From assembly GCA_911728435.2 (NCBI GenBank), contig OU452200.1, forward strand, positions 25,869,715 through 25,933,714: DNA of 64,000 nt, read 5' to 3'. The notes beneath the pieces were generated by a model, which was not told the DNA's origin, did no database searches, and saw only the letters and a list, made by a program, of their open reading frames with translations. The translations under genes and the position numbers were made by a program. The stretch is from Apoderus coryli (Eukaryota; Arthropoda; Insecta; Coleoptera; Attelabidae). Shown piece after piece: positions 22,224 to 34,787 of the stretch (position 1 is the first letter of the stretch; each line of letters opens with the position of its first letter).

Positions 22224-22695
22224 TTAATATCAAGGACGAGTATTATCCACAAATTATATTATTTATATACATCATATTTCCCCTGATGTTATTCTGCATT
22301 ATAATATTATGTCAATTTGTATTTCCTATTCGTTTTATGAATTTTTCGACCCTGGGAAAGTATTGTAAACGCGCTAAAAAAAATTCCCCTGAGACGACTA
22401 AGACCATTTCCAGATGGAAGTTAGCGATGCTATGTTTGAGTTTGTGCGATAAACTTCGAACGTGATAGTTGTATCAGGAAAATTACGCATGCGTTACTCT
22501 TTTCCTTCGATACAGTATTCCAGAACCGAAGAGTTGGACGGTGTCGAAGGGTGTGAGGGATGTGGTTCACGATATTCACATAGCAGTAGAGGCACCCGAT
22601 GCAAAGACGGTCTAGACTCCTCAGAACTGTATACTGTTATTATTCTGTTAATTGTTTGACCCGAGTGAGTAAGAATAGTTTTAATTTATCTACGA
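22224..22695. other. Dispersed-repeat tail, otherwise no gene
   Basis: 22325-22415 is inverted relative to 14550-14645. 22462-22659 is a 65-codon frame with higher GC and no recognisable domain; I do not call it a gene. Confidence 0.45.
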
Positions 22696-23052
22696 ATTTT
22701 TGAAGTGAATACTTCTTTGGCCGCATGAGAGTGATTTTTCAAGATCGCGTCACGATTTATAAAATTTTCATCCCGCAAAAGAGATGAAGCATATAACAAA
22801 TATGAGGGAGATAGAGACAGAGATATTTGTGGTGTGTGCTACACACTATATATCCTATACCATACTATATTATGTATATAGTGGCGAGAGAAAACGAGTG
22901 CATGTATAGGCACAGCTACACTTAGGGTGTTATTTTCCAAGGCAAACATTGTGTATTATACGAGATACTGTCGATACAACTGGTGTAGGTATTGAATTCA
23001 AGAGAAATAAATATGTTGTAGTTTGGAATTCTCGTGAAAGAAGTATTCACTA
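22696..23052. mobile_element. Small inverted-repeat element
   Basis: AGTGAATACTTCTTT (22704-22718) is inverted as AAAGAAGTATTCACT (about 23037-23051), with partial pairing beyond. The interior is non-coding, with ATATA/GAGACAGAGA tracts. MITE-like; no clear target duplication. Confidence 0.45.
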
Positions 23053-23313
23053 AATTTGTTTTTAATTAAAAATGATCGTTATGAATAATTTAATTAATTA
23101 TTAATAATTTTTATTATATGGAAGCTTTAATAATTTAATTTGTTAGAATATCCTAGGAGCTATAGATCTACTTTAGGCGCCTACGTATTTTTTTTAGTAA
23201 ATATTAATACAGGGAATTTGAAAAAAAAATCAAATTGATTTTTTTAAATGGGACACCCTATATATCAAAGTGTCACCAGTTTGTAAATTTTATTATCTCA
23301 ATAACCCTGTATG
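23053..23313. other. No gene seen
   Basis: AT-rich, nothing supportable. Confidence 0.4.
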
Positions 23314-23727
23314 ACAAGTGGCTATATAAATATGTAGTCAAACTTAATAAAAATTAATAAAAACTATATTTTAAGCAGCTTTAAAATAAAATACATTGTC
23401 ACTAAGTAGGTTTGTGTATTATTGAAAACGATTAGTGACAAATAATACATAATTAGTGCTGTCATTTAATATTATCAAAACATGTACTTCATCATCATCA
23501 TAGGCATTTAAATAGTGTTTTACTAAAATAATATTCATCATGATGTCCTTTAGAAGATTAAATGCCCATCGTAATAATCTATTAATAATTGTCATTAATC
23601 GTTTTCAATAATATACTTGACACAAGCCTACTTAGTGAAAATATATTTTATTTGTAAATCTGCTCCAAATAGGGTTTGTATTAATTTTTATTAAGCTTGA
23701 CTAAATATATAGCCACTAATATAACAT
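23314..23727. mobile_element. Palindromic MITE
   Basis: Arms of about 170 bp, 23318-23490 against 23560-23725. Both carry AGTGGCTATATA…AGTCAA(A/G)CTTAATAAAAAT, TCACTAAGTAGG and ATTATTGAAAACGATTA, in opposite orientation. The centre contains GGCATTTAAATAGTG and CATGATG. No coding capacity. Confidence 0.65.
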
Positions 23728-23763
23728 AAATCAAAGTTGAATAGTAACAATAATTTATAGCTC

Positions 23764-26700
23764 GTGGATCGTCGTGTAGTTGGTGATCGCCCAGGACAGT
23801 TAAACGCCGATAAGAGTAAAAATATAAATACAAAAGACAATTATTTTTCACTTAAATTGTACTACCAAAATGTTCGTAGTTTAAAATCCAGAACGCATGA
23901 CATATACAGTCCGTCTCTTGCTGAAGATTATGACGTAATCGCCCTTACTGAAACTTGGTTGGACTCTTCTGTCTCTGATTGCGAGATTTTTAGTGAAAAT
24001 TTTAAGATTTTTAGATCGGATCGGAATTTCCAATTGACCAATACTAGCAGAGGCGGAGGTGTTTTTATTGCAATCAAGGGTAACTTTAGTGTGCACAGGT
24101 TAGATGTTAGAAGTGCAATAGCTTGCGTTGATATTGTGGGTGTCAAGGTATGTATTAATCATACTTCTGTTTACATAATGGCACTATATATTCCTCCAAA
24201 CCAAACTAGTCAAACATATGAAACTTTGTTTGAAGAAATCACGAATTCTTTTTATTCTATTCATGATGATAATATCTTGATTCTGAGTGATTTTAATATA
24301 GCTTCATATGTAAATTTTGTAGGTGATTCCAGTTTCACTGATAGAAATATTACACTTTTGAAGAATTTTTCAGAGTTTCTAAATGTTAGTACAATTTTAT
24401 ATTTAATAGCAATGATCGGATTCTTGACTTGGTTTTTGGACGGCGGACTTTGTCTGTTTGTCGCGCGGAAGACTTTATGTTACGTGTGGATCCTCATCAC
24501 CCACCGTTGTATGTAGAATTGGGTTTATCTGAAAGATTACATAAATTTGAAAGTAAAACGAATATTCCATTTTTTAATTTTAAAAAGGCAAATTTTATTT
24601 CACTATATGATGCAATGCTTAGCGCCAATTTCTGAGAAATAGCGTTCTGTGAGAGTGTCGTGGAGGCTTGTGACTTGTTTTACGAAAGGATTACCTCTAT
24701 TGTCGCCAATCATGTCCCACTCTCTTATCAAAGAAGTAACCAATATCCGCCGTGGTTTACTCCCACAATTATTTACAACGTAAAACTAAAAGCAAAACTT
24801 TGGCGAAGATTTCGAAGGTCTGGTAGTGAGGATGACTTAATGGAATTTCGACAGTTACGTCGCAGTATTAAGGACAGCATTAGGGTTTCCTTTAGGGATT
24901 ATACTGCCAGAATTGAGAATGAGATCTATGTAAACCCTAATAAGTTTTGGTCATAGGTAAATAACTTGAAGAACAGCTCTAGTATTCCCAGTCAGATGAT
25001 CTATAAAAATCATGACGTTAGTGAGCCCCAAGATATTATTGACTCATTCGCTGACTTTTTCCAATCGTCGTTTTCAGTTTCATCTTCGCTTGGTGCAGAC
25101 GATGAGGAAATATTTTCGAATGTACAGCCATTGGGTGTTTTTGACGTGACAGAGATCGACGTTATAAAGGCATTAAAGAGAATGAAACCTAAAAGTAGTT
25201 GTGGACCCGATAGCATTCCGGCATTTTTTATCAAAGATTGTGCTTTTATCCTAGCGAAGCCATTATCAGTGTTATTTAATCTAAGTCTCAAATCTTCAAT
25301 TTTTCCCGAGATATGGAAAACCTCGAGACTCTGTTCGGTCTTTAAAAAAGGAGATAGAGCAAACATAGAAAACTATCGTCCTATCGCTTTAACTTCGAAC
25401 CTTGGAAAGTGCTTTGAGATAATTCTTCACGAAAAAATTCTTCTGCATGTGACACGACAAATCACTGATAAACAGCATGGCTTTCTTCCTGGTAGATCAA
25501 CCACAACCAACCTCGTTCAGATTACGCAGTTCCTTTCCCAGTATATAGATAGGGGCAGTCAGGTTGATGTCGTTTATACAGATTTTTCAAAGGCTTTTGA
25601 TCACTTGGATCACGGTATTTTATTAAGGAAGTTGTCACACTTTGGTTTAACAGATTCATTTATCCAATTTTTTAAATCATGTTTACTTGGTCGTAAGCAG
25701 TACATTCAATTTAATGGGTTTCAGTCATCATTGATTGAAGTTACTTCTGGTGTCCCTCAAGGATCGGTTTTAGGGCCATTGCTTTTCAATCTTTTTGTTA
25801 ACGATATTGTATCTACCCTGAACTGTAAATGCCTGTTGTATGCTGATGACATGAAATTGTATTTAAATGTTACATCAGTATCGGATTGTCTTGTCTTGCA
25901 GCAGGATTTAATGAGTCTAAAGTCGTGGTGTGAAAATAATAATCTACACCTTAATATTGATAAATGTGTTGTCATGTCATTTTCAAAAAAAAAACTTGCC
26001 GATCTTATATGATTATGAACTGAACTCTTCTGTACTAAAGCGGTGCGATACTTACAAGGATCTGGGAGTGTGGTTTGACTCGAAACTTTCTTTTAATGTT
26101 CATTATGATTACATAGTGTCTAATTCTTTGAAGGCCTTAGGATTTGTTATACGTAACTCAAAGTGCTTCCCAAACATAAAAACTGTTATGACCCTGTATA
26201 ACTCTTTTGTGAGAAGTCGCTTGGAGTATTCGTCTGTTGTGTGGAACCCAAAGTATTCGGTTCATGCTGATAATATAGAGAAGGTTCAGCGAAAATTTTA
26301 TAAATATCTGTGGTATAAGCAAGATGGTTCATATCCAAGAATTGGATTTCCCCACGACGTTTTATTAAATAGGCATCATGCTTTACCTCTTTCCAAGCGC
26401 CGTGATTACTTTTCTTTTATATTCATTTACAAATTAATTAATAATAGATTAGATTGCTCTGAATTACTTAGTGATTTTAATTTTCACGTTCCGAACTTAT
26501 CAACGCGTGTGCGTCATGATCTGTTGTATTTGCCAACCGCTCGAACTAATGTTCTATTGAACTCACCAATGTATGTCATGTGTTCGGTTTGCGCTTCTGT
26601 ATGTGATACTATTGATATCTTCCATTGCACTATTAATCAAATTAAGGACTATTTTTTAGATTGTTAATTAAATCGGAAATTTATTAGTTGACTTATAATG

Positions 26701-26817
26701 TATGTAATGTATAATGTATGTAACTAATAATTTGTAGCATGTATTGTTAATTGATATTCCTGCTCAGTTAGTGGAGTATTACTCTGTACGAGCAGTGTAT
26801 TCTTAAATAAATAAATA
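23764..26817 (+). pseudogene. CR1/Jockey-group LINE ORF2: APE endonuclease plus reverse transcriptase
   Basis: Best LINE copy in the window, 5' truncated just after the MITE. Endonuclease at 23764-24530: LYYQNVRSLKS, DVIALTETWLDSSVSD, SRGGGVFIAIKG, ILSDFN (GDFN expected), and VDPHHPPL at the usual SDHHP box. RT from about 24966: KKGDRANIENYRPIALTSNL, KQHGFLPGRSTTTNL, VYTDFSKAFDHLDHGILLRK, TSGVPQGSVLGPLLFNLFV, YADDMKLY. C-terminal region to 26667. Defects: a frameshift at about 24390-24430, TGA at 24633, TAG at 24955, and a frameshift in the A10 run at 25985-25994. The 3' end is TAAATAAATAAATA (about 26804-26817). Known: the order EN-RT and tail type fit CR1/Jockey-clade LINEs. ORF1 is absent. 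Inactive as written, though decay is modest. Confidence 0.9.
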
Positions 26818-27771
26818 ACAATTAGCTTATTAAGTAATAAAATATAGAACACTTTAAATATAATTTTCAATAGTACTATACACCACCATTCAAATAAATG
26901 TTTGTATCTACTGAAAAGGTGAGATATCGCTCCTGTATGTACGAGTATCACAATAACGGTCCAGAGTATTGATCATCTTTATTTTTGAAATAGCAGTAGT
27001 AGTTGTCATACAGAAAAATGAAGGATAAAATAAAATGACAAACAATGGAAATCATCCTGTATCAAGAAAACTAAGCAAGTTCGCGACGATTCGATTGCGG
27101 TATTATACTAAAATCAATAGAGCGTATTGATGTGTTACTTAGTTTTGCTCTATCTATAACGGTTTAGGCTGTAATGCATAAAAACATCGAAATTTGCCCA
27201 CTCTGTACTCTGCGAATCTCAAAAAAAAAATTTAATTAAGTAAAATAGTTATATGTTTATAAAACTATTTTAAAATTAAGCTGATAGTTATTACTATCCC
27301 TATCAATAAGTTTAGGACATTTTTTTAAATCTAATATCGCTAAATACCTATAAACATATAATAATTTAACTTGTACATAATAAGCTCTCATCATAATTAA
27401 AACTCATTTCACAAAGTCATCAACATACCGATTAAAAGTTTTTCCAATTATATTCGAGTTTCCAAAAGGGCTATGAATTTAATGCCAAATAATATATTCT
27501 GCTGCATTATATATTATATACCTTACCGTTATTGACTTTTCTGTCCGTATAAAGTAAATAATGTTCAGGTTCAGTATCTTTATTTTCAATTTAACCTTTC
27601 TCGTTTATAGCACAAAAATACCTAACACACGCAAACCATATTTTTTTTTAATTTTATCTCTTATTCTTTTAAGAATATCTGTATTACTTCGTTTTTTTTT
27701 ATAGCCACCTTCTCACTTAAACCGCATTGTCTTGTATATTTTGACAGCTAATATTATAGCAAGGTTGGTTG
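26818..27771. other. No gene seen
   Basis: AT-rich intergenic DNA without supportable features. Confidence 0.45.
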
Positions 27772-28860
27772 CAGAGGCGGCTTGTCATATGAAGCAGGTG
27801 AAGCAACGCTTCATCTAAATAATCAGTAAAATGAACAATTTTTAAGTATTTAATTTAATTTTATTGTGTAATTATTTTCCTCTGTATAAAATTTAAACCA
27901 TAAATTAATTTATACAGTTTTCAAACACAGCTTTACCATCAAACTGTAAATTTGTCTGAAACAGGCTTTATGGTATATATCATCCATAATGTAAATATAT
28001 ATATTATATTTCCCTGTTTTTTATTCTTGTAATAAATTATTTATTTTGGTCTCTCTCTTCGCTCTTCACGGCATTTGACACAATTGCCAGTGGTTGTGTC
28101 CTCTGTCACAACAATAGCACGTATTATCATAATGTTGTTATGTAGATGAAGCGTGCTTCAAAGCGGTGTCATATGTAATTCAGCAACAATGAACGACGCT
28201 GTCACTCTGGCATATACCCAATATACAACGAACTGACGGCCGGCTGTCGCCCTTCATATAAACATAGTTGCCAGCATTTAATTGCACTAAGCATAGCATA
28301 CGAATATTGTCATTTAAAAAACAGCATATAAGAAGCCGCTTGATATAGATGCAGCATATTATGTTTAATGGAAAATAAGAGTATACGACAACGCTTGGCG
28401 AGTGTGTTATGTACCTACATGTATATTGTATATTATTGTTATTTTGATTATCGCTATCACACAGTCGCAAATTTCTAGTGCTATGATAATTTTATCTTCT
28501 TTATTTAATTATTTACTTTTCGGGATGCTCAAAGGTTTGATATTTTGATTACAAATTAGTTTTTTTATTTACTTACCTACATATTTTAATTTAAGTTTTA
28601 AAATCTAAATATATATAAATTAAAGGAAAATATTAAGGAAAGGGAATATCAGGTATGCGGTCTGTTTTTATTATTTATTTTGCGTACAAGAATATGTACA
28701 AATAGTGCCTCCAAAAAGAAGAAAAATGAACAAAACCCGATACTTAAAAAAAATATCTGATGTCTAAAACAAAACAAAAATTTATTAAAGTTAGATAAAT
28801 GACAAAAACTTTTACACTTAAATATGGAGAGCTATTCGTGCCTCGAGGGTTTTTCTAAAG
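27772..28860 (-). mobile_element. Non-autonomous hAT, second copy, reversed and 3'-truncated
   Basis: Begins CAGAGGCGGCTTGT, one mismatch from the 18203-21517 termini. 27772-28497 follows the reverse complement of 21517-20789, and 28498-28625 follows 18974-18840. The DNA corresponding to the Helentron in copy 1 is therefore absent at that point (junction at about 28497-28510). The far terminus is lost beyond a separate Helentron scrap at 28675-28849. Confidence 0.7.
28675..28849 (-). mobile_element. Helentron-like 5'-end fragment
   Basis: The reverse complement starts CCCTCGAGGCACGAATAGCT and follows the first about 175 bp of the Helentron copies at 18975 and 38684. It lies in the left arm of the second hAT copy, at a different place from the insertion in the first hAT copy. 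Confidence 0.65.
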
Positions 28861-28909
28861 TTTTCGAATCTCGAAAAAAATATATATTATTTCATCTGGT
28901 AATGGTCTG

Positions 28910-29345
28910 CATCCTTACCTTGGTACACTCTTAGTTACCGTTTTAATTTAACTGCTCAAACCAACACATACCGCGACTACGCGAAGAGGTAAAAGTCGGG
29001 GCATAGTGTCCCTATATGCTAGATATCTATAATCGTTACGGTCCCATATTCCCATCCATACTCAAGATTTTCAAATTTATCTGAATCTCTAAATGCATGG
29101 CGACGATATGGCTAGTCAAGGTGGTTTTATGTCCAGACGACTGTCGTCATTATCATCTTTGGTGTCCCACCAGATACCGTAGTGGTTGATATATGTGACC
29201 AATTGGACGTAATTTATACCGATTTATCAAAGCGTTTGACAGGTGTACCTTAGGGATTGCAAAATATGTAAGTTTTACAATTACTGGTACTGTTGGTTTA
29301 TTAATGACGTTCAGCCTTTCCATATCTGGCATCATACTTAATGCT
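28910..29345 (+). pseudogene. LINE reverse-transcriptase scraps
   Basis: Frame pieces read GGFMSRRLSSLSSLVSHQIP (the HGF-PGRST box), QLDVIYTDLSKRLTGVP (AFD box joined directly to the GVPQG box) and LLMTFSLSISGI (the FINDI region). Much of the RT is deleted and the frame shifts repeatedly. Only the pattern of RT boxes supports the call. Confidence 0.5.
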
Positions 29346-30179
29346 TAGCTTTGAAAATCGATGACGGATATCCTAACAGAGGTAAAATGTAAAGCGGAAA
29401 CTGTTCGGCAATAAAGTTTTATTTATTTAAAATGCATATGATCATGAATAGATATGCTTTATTGGTAGTTTTTATCCCCAGTGGCAAGTTATACTAAAAT
29501 CGATACGAAGTCATATCTGCCATTGCATGCAATGTAATCTGGTTAGCTAAGTTTTAGCTTTCTCTCCCTGTAACTTGCTACTATCACAAGTTGGCTCAAA
29601 TGTCCCATTATTGGACACACTACATATTTATTATCTCTATTGTATCCTACGTATTGTGCATATACTTTGACCAATATGTATGTACTAAAACAAATTCCGT
29701 GCAGGCTACTCACATTGATTAGAATGCAGTGCCAATGCTTTAATCCAGATTTATATACATGGGCTGCAGTGTGCTTTAGCGATATTATGTATATTTGATG
29801 TTGGATAATAATTTATTGGATGTTTGAGTGTTGAGGAGTAATAATTGTAAATATCATAAACTTTCGCAAAAAATGCATATAGAAACTATCGAAATGCCGC
29901 ATTGAAAATTAACTTTTTTGCATGAAATAGAAAATTTTACTTATACTTATTTCAATAATAGTCTATTCCAGAAAATATAAATCATTTTGCCATAAATAAT
30001 TAAAAACGAAAAATATCAACATCTTCTTTTCAATGTAGGTGCCATAGTGATCCAGTGGTATTGCTATCTTCTATAGTGCTGAAGATCCATGCGAGGATCT
30101 CACAACTCACAACAGCTTTAACCTCTTCATCGTTTCTTTCTTTCCACTAACATATTTCGGGAGTTTCGGAAACAGATCG
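29346..30179. other. No gene seen
   Basis: AT-rich. A weak tRNA-like box (TGATCCAGTGG, about 30050) has no acceptable B box and is not called. Confidence 0.4.
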
Positions 30180-30181
30180 TA

Positions 30182-31922
30182 GGGTAAACCACCCAGTTAT
30201 TGGACACTTAAGGAATATTCTACGCAAATATTACTGTCACCTGAATACGTTAGAGAGTAGGTCTGTGATTCTGGTATCAAATGAAACGTATGTTTATATG
30301 ACATGTAATATCAATATTTAATTTTCTTGTTATTTTGACGAATTTTCGATAAAACATGAATATATCGTTTTGTTTGGAAAAATCTTAGTAATTGGACATT
30401 TTTCTTAATTATTGGACAGCACAAAATTTTGGACATCAAATAGAAGTGCTTTTAAGAACTAATATTATGAAAATTAGTTAAATATTATTTTATTCTGGCA
30501 GTTCAAACAATAAAGAATCACAGTTTCTTGTAAAATATTTTATTGGGTACTACAAATTTAATATCTAATACCCATATTTGAAAGATTCATTTTTATACAT
30601 AGCAAAAAGGCCATCTCTGTTGAGTAGCACCACTAGTATAATATGTGTTTTCCCTTTGCGTCAGTTTCGATATTTTTAATATTCAGATTGACAATCGAAC
30701 GCAAACTCCAGCTCTTCTTTTCACTCTCCTCCTTGAAACAAATGTGACTCAAAAATAAATCTCCATCAGCCTTATCAGGAATGTGTTTTTTGTTTTTTTG
30801 GAGTGCAACGAGTGTGGAAATTGTTGTGGCATGTAATGCAAGTTAACTGTTTAGTAATTGCAATCACTGCACTTTGATATATAAAACATGGTATCTTTTC
30901 CTTTCTTCGTTTTTGTGGGTTTTTTGTTTCTATCGCAATCTCCTTTTCTTTTTCCCTCTAGCTTTTTCTGTTCATCCTCTAATTATAGGGCACATTTTTT
31001 TTCGAAATGTTCCAGATATTTTTTTTAAGTTATCAACAATGAGATACGTTCTATGTGACGTTTGTTTGTCCTCTCAGGCGTTGGTGGATTTGATAAGTAT
31101 GCCGAAATATTTTTGACTTCTGTGCTACCCATACTGCTGCTTTCTAATTACATTTTCAATAATGTGCCTGTTTCTTATATCTTGGATATCAGGTCAGTCC
31201 GGTGGATTGATGACTTCTTTTTGGGTAAAATCAACATTAGTTTGACTCATGTGTTCCAAATGTCTTGGAGGATGTGTCTCTTTTTCATTAGTTGGTTCGT
31301 ATTCTAAGGAAAAACTATTTTCTTCGCGCTGTACAACATGTTTTAGATAAGCGCTTGAATCCGTTGATAAATGACCGTCTATTTCTTCGCAAATTTTGGT
31401 ACGTTTATTCTCCAGAGAATTATTATGGGTATTTCGCCACTAATTCATATGAATTCGTGGCGAAATACGCATACAATGAGTTATAGTTTTATATCATTTT
31501 TTGTCATAAAACTTACTTCACTTATTCCAGCTCTGCTAATGCAGTATGAATGGGCGAGGGACCGCAAGTATCCTTATGTCCAGGATTTTTTAATTTGAAC
31601 TCCAGCGTTGATTTTGGAACGCCATGTTAGGCAGTACTAGTATTTGATTTTTATAATTATTTTCAAATATACAAACAACTGAACATACCTTAGAACTTTA
31701 TTAAAAATACACCATTCACAATACATGAATGAACAAAAGCACAGTTCCCACTAAAACAACGTTTGATGTTAAGGCGGCGTGGGTTCAGAGCAACTCTCTA
31801 ACCAATAGAGTCGCCATGTATGGGGTTTCAAATGACGTAATACTCTAAAAAATCTTATTTCAGTTTAATAAACACAATTTGTCCAATAACTCCCATATGT
31901 CCAATAACTGGGTGGTTTACCC
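30182..31922 (-). mobile_element. pogo-like Tc1/mariner element, decayed transposase
   Basis: Perfect 25-bp terminal inverted repeats (GGGTAAACCACC…) run at 30182-30206 and 31898-31922. TA lies outside each end (30180-30181, 31923-31924). ATTGGACA is repeated inside both ends. Minus-strand text near 31100-30930 reads LSNPPTPERTNKRHIERISL followed by a Lys/Glu-rich stretch (EDEQKKLEGKRKGDCDRNKK). This resembles the C-terminal tail of pogo/CENP-B-type DDE transposases. The helix-turn-helix and most of the DDE core are not recognisable. Ends intact, enzyme dead. Confidence 0.7.
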
Positions 31923-31924
31923 TA

Positions 31925-32089
31925 ATCTCAATCATGAACAATCCTTTTTGTATTTTAACCGCATAATCTTTAATTGTTCCAGGCTAAGAAAGACCTTTTA
32001 GGAGAAAAATATTTCAAGATTAAGGTTTTCTAATAATGAGTTTGTTATCAACTCAAGGAAGAAAATTAGATTTTTGGGTATAATAATAA
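31925..32089. other. Short spacer
   Basis: AT-rich with a (TAA)n tract at about 32080; nothing else seen. Confidence 0.4.
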
Positions 32090-32490
32090 TAATGACGTTT
32101 ACCATCCGAGCATTATTGAAATTTTTTCCAAATATGTTGCCAGGATTAATGGAGGATCTTCCACTTGGGAATATAGTTAACATGTGGTTTTAGCATGATG
32201 GCGCACCACCGCATTTTGGTGTAAATGTGGGAGAATATCTAAATAACACCTTTGCTAACAGTTGGGTTGGAAGAGGAGGTCGCCAGCCTATTATCTTTGC
32301 GGGGGCACATGAAAAGTCTAGTGTATTCAAATCAACCACAAACCAGAGATGAGCTAATTCACAATGTTATAGCTGCATTCATACGAGATAACGATCGATA
32401 AAAATTAGACTTTTATAATGCCAATATTGGTGAATTTATTGCTAATCTGCGAAGATATATATGTGCTATAATTTTTGAACACATATTTTG
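32090..32490 (+). pseudogene. Tc1/mariner-superfamily transposase fragment
   Basis: Reads LPGLMEDLPLGNIVNMWF, a stop, HDGAPPHFGVNVGEYLNNTF, SWVGRGG, then after a frame change a weak HEKSSVF and DELIHNVIAAFIRDNDR. 'W(F/L)QHDGAPAHF…WIGRGG' is the second-Asp box and following region of a DDE transposase group in the Tc1/mariner superfamily. The first Asp box and the DNA-binding part are missing, and the SPDLTPLDFFLWG box is lost. Confidence 0.65.
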
Positions 32491-33207
32491 ATTGGTTCGC
32501 TTTTTATTGATTCCAATGTTCGTTTCTGTTGCATAATTCGTTTCGCTACTTTATTGATTACCTACATGATGTGATTGATACCAATATTTTTTTTTAATCT
32601 TTATTCAAATTTTAATAGGTTTACAGAACCAAATCAACAGTGCTCACACCTATACACAAATCATCATAATATCCTGACGCATATATACAAAAATAACAAA
32701 ACCAAAATAATATCCCACACAAGATCCGATTACAAAAAGCACAATTCATACAGATAATCATGACAATACCAAAAACACCAAATATCAAAACAAAAATCAA
32801 ATCAAAGTAAATCACGTTTTGGCATTTACAATGAATCGCTTGAATATTGTTATCTTGATTAATCTAAGCTAATTAGTTAGTTGTACATTATGTTTTGCAT
32901 TTGTATATTAGTTGTATTAGTATTTATTATAATTTATCTTGTAATTGGGCGTAAGCCTGTTAGGAAATAAATGATTATTTTAGAATTATTATTATTTTTA
33001 TAACCCAGACCTTGGATTGTCCAAGGAATACCACCACTATCACCATCAAGTCACGGGATATGTAATACAAAATAAATAATAATTATATTCACTTTACTAC
33101 GGATTTGGTATAATATATTAAGTAAATCATTAAATTTCCATAATAAAAAATCAATACAATAACAACAATGGCAGACTCATGAAAAATGGCGACCTTATAC
33201 TCAGTTT
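32491..33207. other. Intergenic, with a LINE 3' end
   Basis: About 32870-33001 ends in GGAAATAAATGATTATTTTA and a TTATTATTATT run, a plus-strand LINE 3' terminus without coding part. The remainder shows nothing supportable. Confidence 0.45.
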
Positions 33208-34446
33208 TACGAGGATTGCCTTTTATATTTCGGGATTTGGCAAGCCTGGTGTTGCAATCTAGCAACTGACAGCTCTATCGTAAAGTTGGACATTTTTGAG
33301 GTTATACGTACTCAGAACGCTTTGGCATACGAGCGCTATTTGTGTTGTTTACAGTAACTTAAAAGATTCATCTCGGCCCAAAAATGGAATTAAATCGTGA
33401 ACATTTTGGTGCGATTATTTTTTACAACTTTCGACGTGGATTAACTCAGCAACAGTGCATAATTAACTTAATTCAATTTTTGGGAATGAAGCTCCATCAA
33501 GGACCAGTGTTTATCGATGGTATGGTGAATTCAATCGTGGTCGTAGTTCACTCCAAGACGAATTTCGTGAAGGTTGTCCAAAATCAGTTGTTGTTCCGAA
33601 AACCATTGATGCTGTGCGCGAACAGATATTGCAAGATCATAATGTGACCTATCAAGAGATTGAGACAACCTTAGGCATGAGTGGGGCCAATATTGCATAA
33701 ACATTTGACTGTCAAAAAAAATTGTTCGCGTTGGATCCCACACAATTTGTCAATCGCTCAAAAAAAGGCTCGTGTCGATTGGTCGAAAGAAATGCTCAAA
33801 AAATACGATCGCGGTGCTTCGAGACACGTCTATGACATCGTGACAGGTGATGAATCGTGGATTTACGCGTATGAGCCCGAAAGTAAACAGCAGTCGACTG
33901 TATGTGTGTTTCAAGATGAGCCAAATCCAACAAAAGTTGTTCGCGCACCAGAACTTCCAAGCAAATGGTCGGAAAAACTGGACATGTCGCAACCGTACCA
34001 CTAGAACAACGCAGAACAGTCCATTCACAACCATTTGTTTGCCAGTTGTCTTCCAAGAAATCAGGAAAACCAACCGCCGAACCCGGATCACTCTTCACCA
34101 CGACAATGCGAGCTCTCACACATCGGCTCAAACAACTGCATTTTTGAGCACCCAAAACATCGATTTGATGAGTCATCCGCCGTATAGTAGTGACTTGGCA
34201 CCGAATGACTTCTTTTTATTCCCGTACGTAAAAAACAAACTGAGAGGTCAACGTTTTTCGACACCTGAAGAAGCGGTTGCTGCATTCAGAATGCATGTTT
34301 TGGAGATACCTCAATCAGAGTGGCAAAAGTGCTTCGACAATTGGTTCAAACGCATGCAAAAGTGTATAGATCTTCATGGGGAATATTTTGAAAGAGAATA
34401 AAGTGATTTTCGGTGATTAATATTTGTTTTTGTTCTCTAATCTCGT
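33208..34446 (+). pseudogene. mariner transposon, DD34D-type transposase in several frames
   Basis: Starts TACGAGGATTGCCTTTTATA, which looks like the 5' terminal repeat. The 3' terminal repeat is lost after about 34446. The transposase starts at 33384 (MELNREHFGAIIFYNFRRGL). Frames then change near 33470, 33690, 33960 and 34050. Catalytic boxes are visible: VTGDESWIYAYEPESKQQST (first Asp), ITLHHDNASSHTSAQTTAFL (second Asp) and YSSDLAPNDFFLF (third Asp). The C-terminus ends …LHGEYFERE at TAA 34399-34401. An in-frame TAA also interrupts the segment near 33700. Known: this architecture is mariner. All three catalytic Asp codons survive, but the reading frame is broken. Confidence 0.9.
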
Positions 34447-34720
34447 ACCATACTCGGTATTATTTACACATACTATTATTCCCCTTACATGTTAATAAAC
34501 ACTTTCTTTATTACATTTTTATGGCATTCGTGAAACTATCAAATAGTTTTGTGAAGTTTTGGAACAAATCCTCTAATGTCAATGTCAAGAAAAATATTGT
34601 GAAAAGGAGTGGGAATAATAGTTTCTCTATAGTATTTAACACCCTTTAATTCTAAAACTCTAAGACATACAATCAACATCAACTCTTAAGTTTGGTGCAA
34701 CATTATAAATATTATTTAAG
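34447..34720. other. Spacer, no gene
   Basis: AT-rich; may include the outer part of the Penelope-like element, whose left limit I cannot place beyond the inverted repeat. Confidence 0.4.
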
Positions 34721-34787
34721 TAAGTTTTCTTTATTTGGGTTGTAGGTCGTAAACAATAAAAAAGTCAAGGAAAAACAAAGACGGAAA

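Noticed and set aside
22462..22659. 65-codon frame with higher GC as a small gene
   Set aside because: No domain, no splice or promoter context, and adjacent to a dispersed repeat.
30040..30110. tRNA-like sequence (TGATCCAGTGG)
   Set aside because: The A box departs from consensus and no acceptable B box or acceptor stem follows.
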